A stretch of DNA of 64,000 bases, taken from positions 15,539,928-15,603,927 of the forward strand of contig JBCFYV010000001.1 in assembly GCA_039000515.1 (NCBI GenBank), read 5' to 3'. Positions 35,448 through 47,133 of the stretch are shown in pieces; the first letter of the stretch is position 1, and every line of letters starts with the position of its first letter. The notes beneath the pieces are model-generated. The model ran no database searches, was not told the origin of the DNA, and saw only the letters and a list, made by a program, of their open reading frames with translations. Position numbers and translations under genes: made by a program. The DNA is from Timema cristinae (Eukaryota; Arthropoda; Insecta; Phasmatodea; Timematidae).

Positions 35448-38400
35448 TATAATAATTGAAAGTTGCTCAAATTTGTCATCCTAGAAATCTTGTTGTTTGT
35501 TTTATTACTTACAAAGTTCATCTAAAAAGTAACCAAAAGCTTCCAATAATATTTCGTTATGAATTAGTGCATAATTTATCTTTAGATAATTAATTGAACG
35601 GTCTAAAAATGTAAATATAATTGTAATATTTTTATTTCCACATTGAGGCAACTTAATTTTTAAAGTTGCCTCAATGGCTACCTATTAAAATTGTGTTGTG
35701 TTTAAAAGCATTGTGGGTCAACGTATCGGATTATTCCTGCTATTGTGTGAATTTATCCGCCAATCAATCAGATTCTGCTCTTTATTTTCGGCAAATATCT
35801 GAATAAAGTTCCACTTTATTGCTCTCTTTGAATGTGATCTGTTTTTATAAATTGTCAACCCTGCTGAACTCCTCCAGGTGAAATGTTCTAGAAGAAATCT
35901 GACGGTCCTCCCCCCAGACCTCACCCTCCCCTTATTCACCCGTCACCTGGACTTGTCCAAGAACTCCATCTCGTCCTTGGCCGGACCTGTCTTCTCCCAC
36001 CTCTACGGTCTAGAGAGCCTGATACTCTCCTGGAACCGACTGACGGTGCTTCCGGAGGACACGTTAGCCAACCTGACCTACCTGAGAGTCCTGGATCTGA
36101 GTCACAACCTCCTGAAGATTCTCCCGAGGACTCTGTTCCAAGGGACTTCGCGCCTTCAGAAGCTTGACCTCGCCTTCAACAGACTCTCGTCCTTGGACCC
36201 GGACATGTTGAAGGACCTCCCTAATCTCGACGAGTTGTACCTGAGCGGTAACCCCGACCTCGGAAGGTTTCTGATGGACGCCCCGGACACCCTCTCCGTC
36301 GTATTCAATACAGGACTCCGGTATCTAGCCGCGGACAACCTGAACCTGACCCGCGTGCCTGAAGGGTTCTTCTCTGAGGCGGCAAGTCTACGTCACCTCT
36401 CTATGGCGGACAACCCTCTGTCCGCCGTCCCTTACCTTCCTCCGTCTCTAGAGTCCCTCAACTTTTCCGGCTGTCATTTCAAAAGGCTGACCTCGGGGAG
36501 GTTCGTCGCCGTCCCGTTCCTGCAGACCTTGGTCCTAGACAGGTTGAAGTACCTGTCAGAGGTGCAGGCCTACGCTTTTGAAGGTCTGACCTCCCTGGAT
36601 GTCCTGTCCATGGAACGGTGTGCTAATCTCCGCACTTTTCACGGGAGGGCGTTCGGAGAGTTCGGGCCCAACGTGTGCTCAGTCCGCCGCCTGTCCCTGG
36701 CTCTGTGTGGACTGAGGGAGCTGCCCCAGGAGGTGTTTGTGGACCTGAGGAGGCTCGAGGTGCTGAACCTTCAGGGGAACCCATGGCATTGCGACTGTCG
36801 ACTGGCGTGGCTCAGGGGGGTCAACATGTCGGAGAAGGAGACTCGAGAGCTGAGGTAAGGGCATGGGTCTCGTCTTGTCTGGGCGCCGGGCTATTCCTCT
36901 CTGACCAGCATACTCATACCTGTCCTTTATAATAATTAATTAAATAACGTTTGTGTTAAGCTCCATCTACAAAGTCCGTAAGCTCCAAAACTACCTATCC
37001 CGGCGTATGGCCCCACTTTGACCTTTGACCTCGATGCTGAATGGCTTAGAGCTGGTCACGTGACCACACCCCCACACTCTAATTAGATGTTGGCTTTCCC
37101 CCTCCCCTAACCCCCTCGCTCTAGTTTCATTTTAAAATAGACTGCCTAGGACCAGGGGAGATCAATATTCGCATCCTGGTTGAGTGTACTGGGGGGTATT
37201 TTTCCACTAATCCTCCAGGCAAATTTGGGTACATTTATTCTAGGTAGAAGCTTGAGATTCGAATCTCTGTTGGATGAATTGGGGGATGGTTTACCTTTCA
37301 AGAGAGGAGAGAAATAAACTCGTAATGATAAAAAAAAAAAGCGCTGAAAACTAATACCTTCACTGTTAGTAAGTTATGCCCAATACGTTTACGTGATAGT
37401 TAATTGTTGCCTAGGATTGAAAATTGTGCCTTCTCTTCAGACAAAGAGACAGTCATTTATATCTTGTGCAACGGTTAGTTGCTGTTATAAGAGTAATTTA
37501 ATGTACCCAAATTTGAGTGAAAAGGAGAGCGGTAAAGCGTCGCCTGAAAACTGCTCACACTTGCCAGAGACATGACAGACTTTTTTTTCCCCTTGAACCG
37601 TACTACGTCACTGGTTGTCCTATATATTGCAAGGGTATAAGTGAATACTAAATAGCAGGATCCGAACCCCACGCTTAACAAACACTTCTAAAAGTTATAA
37701 GAAAATACTAGGTGATAGAACCGAAGTGTACAGAATTTTCGTTGAGGTAGAATGAAAATTCACACCACAATGATGTCTAAAGCATCAGGCCCGCGATTCA
37801 TAACAGCTAGTATGTATATGACGGTAGGTACACACGGCAGGAGGTTCGAAACCCGATATTAGCTCCACGTCATGATATTTTACCTGGAGATCGGATTACA
37901 GTAAGGTGCTTTCCTAGTTTCTCTCTCCACGCAAATGCGGGTGTGGGCTCATCTAATTCTGGTGGGGGAAAATCGAGTCCTTAGTCCCAGAGTGGGCATT
38001 AGAAAACACATCTGAACCTGCGGCCTTCAGAAGGCCACGACCTATGCGCCAAGTGGCCTTGGTTGTTGGGGTGAAGCACATCTGAATCAGCGACCTTCAG
38101 AAGGCCATGACCGATGCACCTAGCTGCCTTAGGGGTTCATGACTTTTCAACAGGGTCGTTGCCACCCTCTTTCAAAATGTATAAGAAGTTACGGTTGTTG
38201 CGACATCTGACGACCCCCACTTAGCAGGTGTATGACGAAGTGGGGGAGGGGGGTGAAGTGAAAGGCAGTCCAACAAGTCTTGCGAGAGGGAGCAGTCAGT
38301 GTAACTTAGTTCGTTCTGTGCCGTGGCGATGTAAGGAGGGTGAAGGAGTAAAGGAAAAGTGAAAGGGATCTTACGGCCATGATACGCTGTGTGCTGCTCG

Positions 38401-40122
38401 GTGGTCACACTCTTCGCTAAGCAGCCGTCGGAAAAGGTTCGTGCTCCATGCTGATGCCACGCCCAACTCCATGGACTGCACGCCAATAAAAAAATAAAAA
38501 ACTCCAACACCCCATCCCAACCCTACCCAGACATAAAAAACCAATGAATAAATAATCAATCAGCACACATAAAAATCAAATTCTCACACATAAATAACCA
38601 TTGAGCACACATAAAAAAGCAACGAGAACAAATAAAAAACAAATGAGACAAGAATAAACAATTTTGGAACACTGGAAAGGGGTCAGGAGGAGAGGAAGGG
38701 AAACCAACAGCCAATCAAAGAGACGACAAAATTACGTAATCATCATAATACACACTCTCTCCAAGTCGGGGTCAAATATCAAAGGTCAAAGTGGGGCCAT
38801 ACGCCGGGCTAGGTAGGATCCTTATAGTCCTTAAGTTCTTAATCATGTAATTGTCCTTACAGAAAAGGATTCTGTAGATGGAATTCAACCAACACCTTAG
38901 CTCAGTCGGTAGCGTGTCTTCACACTGAACAAATGGTCCCAGGTTCGATTCCCAGAATGGCCAGAAAATGTCATTAGTGGATTGTGGATTTCTCCCTTCA
39001 CAGTAATGAATTAATGGTCAGGGAAGCTGGGTGTTGTATATGTTCTAGATTTAAGTTAGTTTTCAAGTCGATTCAGAAATTGTAGGTTTATACAAAATAA
39101 AGTGTTATGTTACAAAGTGAGAGTTAGAAATAACAGTTTGGCCTGAAGTAGGACAATAAATCGACCAAAAAACAACTAAAGCCCACTTTAGTAATCTAAA
39201 TATAGCTATAGCTTGGTCATAGTAACTTTGGCCTTTTTTTTTTTTTGGAAGGTTGAAAAATTACTTAAAATAGTTACATAGTAATTCTCTAAGCCATTGT
39301 TTCTGGGGTTTTTGTAAATTGATGTAAACTAACCTAACTTGTTAAACTTACAGAACATTGGTGTACGAATACCGTACCATTTTTAAAATCAATTTTAAAC
39401 AGTCAGAAAATCTTAAATTTAACGTTAATCAATTTTAACATAATATGAGCTGTAAGCAAACCAAAACTTTGAATTTTTTATGCATAAAAAATGTTTCTAG
39501 TCAAAAATATATAAAATATGTCTCCAGTAAGTTTAATTTAATTTTCCACAAATTTTTTTTCTCTTCGCTTAAAAAAGTCCAGTTCAGATTACATTAAGTA
39601 TAAAATTAAATTAAACGTGTTTATTTAAGCAATATTTTATTTGTTTTGGTCAATAAAAACTTTTTGTTATATAAACTTTACACAATGTACAAAGTTTAAT
39701 TCACGTTCATTTCTATCCCAACTTAACTACGCTCATTTATTCCAACAACTTATATCCTTGTCTTCAGGTGTTTCTCTCCTCCTCACCTCCGTAACAAGCC
39801 TCTTATGAGTGTTAACCTCACTCACTTCACGTGCCAAGAGGGTCTCGCGCACCACGAGCAGCGACGCCACGTCGTGCTCTCCCTGTTGATAGTGCTCTGT
39901 CTTATCGGCGGAGCCGGCGTGGCCGCGCTGTCGTACCGCCGCGCTCGGTCGATAGTAGCGCGGTGGTGGGAGTCACGACCAGAGACTCTCGGGCCGACCG
40001 CTAGAGGGTACGAGCTTATCAAGATAGAGCCAAACAAAGTCGAGCAGGAAGACAGCTTCGTGTGGGCGACAGCTTCTTCGTCCAGTCCGCCTTCGACCTC
40101 GGCCGCTGCAGAAAAGACTTAG
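34158..40122 (+). CDS. type I transmembrane leucine-rich-repeat protein, three exons, complete
   Basis: Coding exons 34158-34304, 35878-36854 and 39768-40122 (147+977+355 bases, 492 residues). Residues 1-17 are a signal peptide (MAGLVLWATVFVTPCLA). A Cys-rich LRRNT follows (FSCDNTS, LSCNCR, then VKCSRRNL). About eleven LRRs span residues 60-350, e.g. TRHLDLSKNSISSL, LRVLDLSHNLLKILP, LQKLDLAFNRLSSL. A typical LRRCT (NPWHCDCRLAWLRG, then RCFSPPHLRNK and FTC) is completed across the exon 2/3 junction, which confirms that splice. One membrane segment lies at about 410-430 (VVLSLLIVLCLIGGAGVAAL), then an RRAR stop-transfer signal and a 60-residue Ser/Pro-rich tail. Probably a cell-surface adhesion or receptor-like protein; the particular subfamily is not recognised. 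There is no intracellular TIR or kinase domain, so it is not a Toll receptor. Confidence 0.9.
35106..35454 (+). mobile_element. tRNA-derived SINE, family B, full length with long (TAA)n, in LRR intron 1
   Basis: Head GTGACGTGGCGGTCTAAGGG; tail followed by about 65 bases of (TAA)n. Target duplication ATTGAAAGTTG (35095-35105, 35455-35465). Confidence 0.87.
35878..36854 (+). CDS. LRR gene exon 2: LRR array and first half of LRRCT
   Basis: Starts in frame after CTCCTCCAG with VKCSRRNLTVLPPDL and ends AG|GTAAGG. Uninterrupted for 325 codons and clearly more GC-rich than its surroundings, as expected for coding DNA here. Several N-x-S/T glycosylation sites are visible (NLT, NFS, NMS). Confidence 0.93.
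36961..38886. repeat. inverted repeat arms in LRR intron 2, candidate DNA transposon ends
   Basis: CTACCTA then CCCGGCGTATGGCCCCACTT and GACCTTTGA: 38 bases with one mismatch at 36991-37028 and, inverted, 38779-38816. Weaker similarity continues outward (CCATCTACA). The 1.75-kb interior has SINE fragments and no transposase. Confidence 0.55.
37150..37965 (+). mobile_element. two family C SINE fragments in LRR intron 2
   Basis: 37150-37260 and about 37805-37965 keep short SINE blocks (TGAGTGTACTGGGGGGTAT; AGGTTCGAAACCCG; CTCCACGCAAATGCGGGT). Confidence 0.4.
38902..39060 (+). mobile_element. tRNA-like SINE, single copy of another type
   Basis: CTTAGCTCAGTCGGTAGCG (A box) and CCAGGTTCGATTCCCAG (B box), then an unrelated body. 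Not a tRNA gene: the stems do not form a complete cloverleaf by eye. Confidence 0.5.
39768..40122 (+). CDS. LRR gene exon 3: end of LRRCT, transmembrane segment, cytoplasmic tail
   Basis: Acceptor TGTCTTCAG. The first base completes an Arg codon, then CFSPPHLRNKPLMSVNLTHF and TC close the LRRCT disulphide pattern. Stop TAG at 40120-40122. AATAAA occurs at 40130, only eight bases after the stop, so the functional poly(A) signal may be further down. Confidence 0.88.
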
Positions 40123-41234
40123 AAGTCATAATAAAACATTTTCATGACGGAGACATTTCTGGATAATTAATGTTCAAATTATGTTCGATTTAGATAATTA
40201 AAAAAGGACTTGAGTAACGAATTTGTTTGTGTTCATAATACTCTAGAACATAAGGACACCTTTTACTTTGTTTTTGATAAATTTTTACTCCACTATTTCA
40301 GGGTCAAGAAGGTTTTACAAAGTTTAGAAACTGATTTGGTAATTTTTTAGGAGCTCGCAACCTCCATCAAACCCTCCCCCACCCCCATTCCCATCCTACA
40401 CACACACCCACACACCCATACACACACACACTTAAGATTCTCATTCTGCTCAAATAATTATTGGAGTAGAGTATTTTATAAATAAATCTACGACACCAAA
40501 AATATTTTCAAAATTTAAATCACTATAAGAAGAATATAATGTAGGGATGGCAATTTTCCTTAATACATGGATATCATATGATTATATCGCAAGGTATAAA
40601 TCAAAAGCTATGATTTATCGATCTCGATCAAATTACTCTATATCGATACATCGTTTTTTTTTTTGTTTTTTTTTCTATAAATTAACACAAAGCAAAAAGC
40701 TTAAGTTCAATTTTCACACAAAGAACTTCATCCGACAATTATAAAAGTTAGTTGATATACTTTTACGTATTCATACGTCAGTCGGCTGTCACTTTAGATA
40801 ATTACCAATACCTATAAAATAACAATAATAATATATAGTGAAATGTTATCAATGTTGGCTGTAAATAAATATGTTTGTATTTTATAAATTGCTCTTCTAT
40901 TTATGTCACCATTATTGGAACCTGTTTTATTTAAATTGTTCAAACCATTCGACTGGTTTCATACAAAGTATATATTTAAATATTATGGTTGAATTATAAA
41001 TCCGATTTTTTCAAAGTAGATACGAGGTGGGCGGACAAAATTGAAAAATATTTGTAAATCATTTTTAACCGATTTGTACGAAACTGTTCTGACATATTCT
41101 TGTCATTTTGGACAGCATTGCTATGTGCCACTACTCTGATAGTTTGTGTGGCTAAGGTTGATTGATATAATCGATCTTAAAATATACAATTTCGTTTGTA
41201 TTACTATTGACTTTCTTTCAATCCGTAGTCATAA

Positions 41235-42514
41235 GAAATGACGTGGTTATGATGATCTCTTCCTGGTTATCGTGGAGTGACAAATAAAACCAACTCTTTC
41301 TGACGTCACTACCTTGTTAAGGTGTAAGAATATATTATAGAACCAAATGTCTGTAACATCATTTCGTTGTTAAGGTGTAACCAACTATGGAAGCAAATGT
41401 ATGTGACGTCATTACCTAGTTAAAGTGTAACCACCTATAGAACCAAATGTTTGTGACGTCACTGCCTAGTTAAAGGGTAACCACCTATAAAACCTAATGT
41501 ATGTGACGTCATTACCTAGTTAAGGTTTAACTAGCTATAGAACCAAATGTATGTGACGTCATTACCTAGTTAAAGTGTAACCAGCTATAAAACCAAATGT
41601 ATGTGACGTCATTACCTGGTTAGGGTATAAACACCTATAAGCACAAATGTTTGTGACGTCATTACCTGTTATGGTATAAACACCTATAGAACAAAATGTC
41701 TGTGACGTCATTACCTAGTTAAAGTGTAACCAGCTATATAACAAAATGTATGTGATGTCATTACCTAGTTAAGGTGTAACCAGCTATATAACAAAATGTA
41801 TGTGATGTCATTGCCTAGTTAAGGTGTAACCAGCTATATAACCAAATGTATGTGATGTCATTGCCTAGTTAAGGTGTAACCAGCTATATAACCAAATGTC
41901 TGTGACGTCATTACATGGTTAGGGTATAAACACATATAGAACCAAATTTTTGTGACGTCATTACCTAGTTAAGGTGTAACCAGCATTAGAACCAAATAAA
42001 TGTATGTGACGTCATTACCTGGTTAGAGTATAAACACCTATAGAACCAAATGTATGTGACGTCATTACCTGGTTAAGGTATAAACACTTATAGAACCAAA
42101 TGTATGTGACGTCATTACCTGGTTAGGGTATAAACACCTATAGAAACAAATGTTTGTTACGTCCCTACCTAGTTAAGGTGTAACCAGCTATATAACCAAA
42201 TGTATGTGACGTCATTACCTGGTTATGGTATAAACACCTATAGAACCAAATATATGTGACGTCATTACCTGGTTAGGGTATAAACAACTATAGAAACAAA
42301 TGTATGTGACGTCACTACCTAGTTAAGGTGTAACCACCTATAGAAGCAATTGTCTGTGACGTAATTACCTGGTTAGGGTATAAACACCTATAGAAACAAA
42401 TGTATGTGATGTCATTACCTAGTTAAGGTGTAACCAGCTATAGAACCAAATGTCTGTGACGTCATTACCTAGTTAAGGTGTAACCACCTATAGAAGCAAT
42501 TGTCTGTGACGTCA
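41235..42514. repeat. 50-bp minisatellite, 25 units, most with TGACGTCA
   Basis: Exactly 50-base period through most of the array (AACCAAATGTATGTGACGTC, then ATTACCTAGTTAAGGTGTAA, then CCAGCTATAG). Two unit types alternate, CTAGTTAAGGTGTAACCAGC and CTGGTTAGGGTATAAACACC. Counting by eye, 18 units hold the exact palindrome TGACGTCA, four have TGATGTCA, one TGACGTAA, and two are more degraded. Starts 1.1 kb past the LRR gene. Confidence 0.95.
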
Positions 42515-42840
42515 GAGAAGCTCGTGTTTCTCTCAGGGTGGGTTTGCGGGTTGTTTGATGCGGCTCCCTGTCTCCAGTTACCCCATGTAGCTGTAATCAC
42601 CAGGGGACCTTGCCCTGTAATCGGCCTGCGTGAGGGCCTCGTTAGCTGCGGTACCACCCTTATCGGGTTACACGACCTCCTCCCCACTCGACCCCCGGGG
42701 TCAGGCGTCCCGACGCCTGCACCTCCAACAAGTCGGGTCACACAGGTGGCTTCCTATTGATCCTTCACTGGCACAGTCCCTCAGGGGATGTCCTTCCTAC
42801 CAGGAGCAGGACATGCTGACATATTCTACATCAACAGACG
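42515..42840. other. GC-rich unclassified segment after the minisatellite
   Basis: Abrupt compositional change (GGCCTGCGTGAGGGCCTCG, CGACCCCCGGGGTCAGGCG). Open frames occur on both strands but none resembles a known protein. It may be a retroelement piece. Confidence 0.3.
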
Positions 42841-42944
42841 ATATTACTTTAAAGCGAAACATTTATTCCTTTCTCTTTACCTTTCGGATAGAGAAGTATT
42901 GTGATTGTCAAAAATAACCAACTAGAGATTGTGATAAATAAATG

Positions 42945-43420
42945 CCCCCTAAAAGTGAAATAGTGGTTTTCGTGATGCCATCCGTCTGACTGTCTGTCTG
43001 TATTTAGGACTTTTGAGCCGAAACCATTTTAACGATCGGACTAGAACTTGGTATCTATGGTTTACATATGGTTCCTTCGAGGATGGTATGGATCAGTTTA
43101 CTGAGGAGACCAAAAGAGAAAAAAAATCGACTTTATCGAAATTAGCTCAAACGATTTTGACTAAAATATGTATACAGGCACTGTTTAGCGTGACAAATAA
43201 AATTACTTTAAAGATACTTTAAATGAGCAGACATTTTCAATTTCGATCATATCTCCGCTAATATTTGAGATACGAAATAACTATATCGTTTCAAAGTTGT
43301 AGTATTATTAAGAATAACTCACTTTTATTTGAGATAGATTTTAATAAAACCAATCATTTTTGAGATTACTGGCAAATCGAAGATTTTATAGTGAAAAAGT
43401 TTCGAATTGAATATTAAACT
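42945..43420 (+). repeat. dispersed repeat shared with 51160-51520
   Basis: GTCTGTCTGT, AACGATTTTGACTAAAATAT, ATCTCCGCTAATATTTGAGA and ATTGGCAAAT-type blocks occur in the same order in both. The CTGTCTGT plus AACGATTTTGA style is frequent in arthropod mobile DNA; class not assigned. Confidence 0.6.
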
Positions 43421-43605
43421 CTAATTATTTAACTTTTAATTGGTTCCGAAAAAGGATTATAATCATAAAGACTATCAAAAGGATGACTTGATCGATAATA
43501 GCACAGATCCCCAGTTTGCATGGTCGAGTTAATTAATGTGAATCGAACCGTTAATATAAAATGTAAATATGGTCATATCTAAAATGTTATAATACAGTTT
43601 TTTCT

Positions 43606-43800
43606 AGCCCCCCCATCTTGCTACACATTTGCGTTATACGCTTATATACTAATTATTACACTGATGTGTTAGGAATGAGGAAGGTTGAATGTAGAGAAAG
43701 TATAGTCAAATTTGCGTGGAGGGAGAGTGGAAAATAATTTAGTTAAGCCCACCCGCAGTAGACCCGATCTTTCCATCTTTGGCAGTCGAATCAACAACAG
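43606..43800 (-). mobile_element. SINE family C, diverged
   Basis: Tail-side GCGTTATACGCTTATATACT, body GTGGAGGGAGAGTGGAAAA. The head merges into the 37-bp array that follows. Confidence 0.6.
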
Positions 43801-44137
43801 ACTGTTAGCTGTTAGAAGTACATACAATCAACAAACTACTGGCCGCTAGTTGTCAGAACTAGAATCAACAGACTGCTGGCCGCTAGTTGTCAGAACTACA
43901 ATCAACAAACTACTGGCCGCTAGTTGTCAGAACTACAATCAACAGACTGCTGGCCGCTAGTTGTCAGAACTACAATCAACAGACTGCTGGCCGCTAGTTG
44001 TCAGAACTACAATCAACAGACTGCTGGCCGCTAGTCGTCAGAACTACAATCAACAGACTGCTGGCCGCTAGTTGTCAGAACTACAATCAACAAACTACTG
44101 GCCACTAGTTGTCAGAACTACAATCAACAGACTGCAG
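43795..44137. repeat. 37-bp tandem repeat, about 9 units
   Basis: Units read AATCAACAGACTGCTGGCCG then CTAGTTGTCAGAACTAC with few changes (CTGCTGG or CTACTGG). Confidence 0.92.
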
Positions 44138-44232
44138 ACACCTCTTAAGCCGGGTCCACACGTGCGTTATTCGTTCACGTTTATTCAATGTTCGATATGA
44201 CTAACGCAAGTGTGGAAAAAATGTTCGTGTTA

Positions 44233-44377
44233 TTATTGTTATTATTATTAGCACCACGTCTTACTACCCGTTCGGGTTATACGCACTAACGCTAATGTGT
44301 AATGGTAGGGTGATTGTGAGATGAAATGAAGGACCTACAGTTTAACGTGGAATCCGAACCACGGTGGAGACCTGGCA
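44233..44377 (-). mobile_element. SINE family B, 5'-truncated
   Basis: Only the body and tail remain. Exact 12-base target duplication ATGTTCGTGTTA (44221-44232, 44378-44389). Confidence 0.85.
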
Positions 44378-44609
44378 ATGTTCGTGTTAATGTACGAATA
44401 TTTGTCGTGCATAGCGAGTAACGAACATTGTTCCTTATGAAGATGGTAGACTATACAACACATCAAAGAAGACTAATAATCACCTGAGAGCAATACATCC
44501 ACGGATACAGAATATAGAGTTTGTGTAGACAGCAGGAGCGGTGGAACTGTGGGGGATTCTGCCCCCCTGCAAATAATTTCAACCTCCCTGGAATAAATTA
44601 TCTCCCTGG

Positions 44610-45190
44610 ATATTTTCAAATCCTCTGATATTATCAATTATGAAGCTGAGAGATGGCCTTAAATTAAACTCCAAACTACTTCTAGATGCATTCTATTGTC
44701 AAAAATTTGCCACAGAAGACCGCTTCAAATAACTACTAGACTAGATGAATCTATCTGGTAGAAAAAGTCGGATGAGGAAAGCTCTAAATAACTTCCAAGG
44801 TCATCCAAATTTCAAAAATTTCTAAGAGAGGACAACTCCAAATAGCTTCTAGATGCATATCATTTTGAAGAATTTTTTGGCCTAGCCTAGTTTCTGAAAT
44901 AATTCAATTTTCAAAATTTTGTCGGTGAAAGACCACTTCAAAGACTATCTTCAAGAGGTATCTAATTATCGTAAAATATTAAGGTGAGGATCACTATAAA
45001 TAGCTTTAAGGGGCATCCAAATTTGAAAAATTCCTAGGTGAGGAACACAAATGGCTTATGAAAGAATCTAATTTAAAAAACCGTGAACCATTTTTCAAAA
45101 ACTTGCTGCAGGAAGGCCACTCCATATAGTTTATAAAAACTATTTGATTTAAAAAAATTGGAGAGGATGACCACGGTTTAAAACATACAT
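44610..45190. repeat. highly degenerate tandem repeat, about 75-80 bp period
   Basis: Recurring blocks such as CCAAATTTCAAAAATTTCTA, GAGGACAACTCCAAATAGC and CTTCTAGATGCAT, with many differences between units. Confidence 0.55.
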
Positions 45191-45377
45191 AAGATCAAAT
45201 ATCAATGAGAAACTATTAAATGGCTTTAAATATAAATCTACATTGTAAGTAACTATGTTATTTATAATTATGACCCCCCCCCCTTATTAAAATGATCTGG
45301 ATCCGCCCCTGAAACAAAACTGTAGAACCTTTTTACGAGGCCGGATATTCCACATTTAATTTGAGATTTTTTTTTCC

Positions 45378-45560
45378 TATGAGTTTCATTAGCCAATTAA
45401 GTTATATTAATTACGCTAGGAGAATGGGATAAGGAAGGTATTATTTAAAGAAAATTAACCAGAACTTGCATGGATGGAGAGCGGGTAAGCCATTAGGAAA
45501 TCCTTAGTGTACCCAGCATTTGATCTCCACCTCCACATCAGCGTTAAACCAGACTAAATG
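45378..45560 (-). mobile_element. SINE family C, highly diverged
   Basis: ATTAATTACGCTAGGAGAAT, CATGGATGGAGAGCGGGTAA and TAGTGTACCCAGCATTTG follow SINE order. Confidence 0.5.
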
Positions 45561-45756
45561 AGCCTGACATTTAGACTGCGTGCCCACCGGTGTGGGTTGA
45601 AAGAATTTTCTTATCACGTTTCAACTACCCCCAATGACGTCAATCTACAATTACATCATACCAAACTGTTGGCGAAGATAGTTCCAACATATGTGGATGG
45701 AGGGTGTCATGTGGTCTGCACAACGAACCCTCCGGCCGTTGATCTCAGTTTTCTAT

Positions 45757-45928
45757 AGCAGAGCCGACTACTTTTTTTCATTCAAGTAGCTCGTTTGTCC
45801 TCACGAGGCTGAGTTGACCCCGGTCCAGACCCAATGTTTTACAGAAAATATTGAAGCACCTGGAATTGAACCCAAGACCTCAGGATCAATAGCCAAGAAC
45901 TCCAACCACTAGACTATAGAGGCGGTCA
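45757..45928 (-). mobile_element. tRNA-derived SINE, family E
   Basis: Minus strand: CCTCTATAGTCTAGTGGTTG (A box), GGGTTCAATTCCAGG (B box), then CATTGGGTCTGGACCGGGG and GTGAGGACAAACGAGC. Confidence 0.6.
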
Positions 45929-45929
45929 T

Positions 45930-47133
45930 TTCAACCATAGCGATTATCTTTATATTAAGTGGTATCATTGAAATTAGGTCTAACCCTCCCCCTCCAAACT
46001 ACCCGCACAATCCAAGATGGCGGTGACGCTAGTACTTCTTTTTCCCGCTAGGTCTAGATAAACCTTCCTAGGACCCCTGTTTTGTTTTTTTGTCCTCCAC
46101 GACTGGAAGAATTGGGGTAAAGGGTGCTTTTGAGGTGTCAAAACACGAGTAATAGGGGTGGTAGTGTGTGTTAGGTAGGGTAAGACACCCCAACATTGGG
46201 GTACACTCTTTTATGATGACACTAGACTCACCGATAAAGTGCCAGTGAGTGGATTAATAGGACTTAGATCCTAGCCGTTTGAAAATAAAATGTGATGGTT
46301 GTATAAAAAATATATTAACATAAAAAATATCAACATTTTACACTCTTGTAGTAGTACAGTACGGTGCTTCTCAAATTTTATTTTTATTTGTTCACACTAT
46401 ACACAAAAAAATACACTTATTTGTCAAACCTTAAACAAACATTCTGGCATTCCCCCCCCCCCCCCCCGTTTCTTCACCCTAACAGGAAAACACCTTTCTT
46501 TTTATTTTATTTTTCATTTTGAAAAGAATGTCTTGTGTAATATTAACATCTGTCATATTTTTAAGTTATGACAAGCGTAGATTTGAACCAAGGGGGTGGG
46601 GGGGGGGGTAAAAAAAACAACCAAAAATCAACAATAACCAGTTGTGGTAACCTAACACCAAATCTTTTTATAAATGTGTTATTTAGTTTTATTCAGAGTT
46701 CGGCATGTATAATGTTTGCAAGAGTTGTTTATTTCGAAATTTGGTGGGCTTATCGTTGTGAAATGGAATTGAGAGTAATCTACCAAAATAGCTTCAAGGG
46801 GAAGGATTGACAGCACAAACATCTTCTTCTAGACACATTTAAAAACAAAACAACAAAAAAACATTGCCAAACGATGTTACCAATCATTACTAAACACCAT
46901 AAAACATCTAAACGTGTTTAATATTCTAAGATAATTTGAGTCATTGTTCTACATACTCTTCAGCAATTCCTCACATAAATTATTTTATCATTCGTTGAAC
47001 ATAGCAATTTGATTTTTATGAACTATAAACTAACTTATCCTAATCTTTAATTTGTTAAGAGAGCACAAATAACCTAATTTGGAAAAAAAAAATTGTATGT
47101 GAAAAAATTTACTAATCAGCGTTGTTAATCACA
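45930..47133. other. intergenic stretch, nothing firmly recognised
   Basis: Contains CAAGATGGCGG at 46013-46023 (YY1-like), a C-run at 46451, and short open frames without similarity. Confidence 0.4.

Noticed and set aside
38172..38510. 112-codon minus-strand frame in LRR intron 2
   Set aside because: No similarity; in a repeat-bearing intron between inverted arms; low-complexity Pro/His stretch.
38902..38975. tRNA gene
   Set aside because: A and B boxes are present but acceptor and anticodon stems do not pair; a SINE-type body follows. The same applies to the other tRNA-like heads in the window.
42500..42917. Open frames after the CRE minisatellite on both strands
   Set aside because: Overlap in both directions, no recognisable domain, GC-rich composition alone explains absence of stops.
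43795..44137. CRISPR-like array of 37-bp units
   Set aside because: Pure head-to-tail tandem repeat without spacers, in a eukaryotic genome.
46018..46080. ATG in CAAGATGGCGG followed by a short signal-like peptide (MAVTLVLLFPAR)
   Set aside because: Only 14 codons, poor donor, no second exon found; YY1-like motif alone is not enough.
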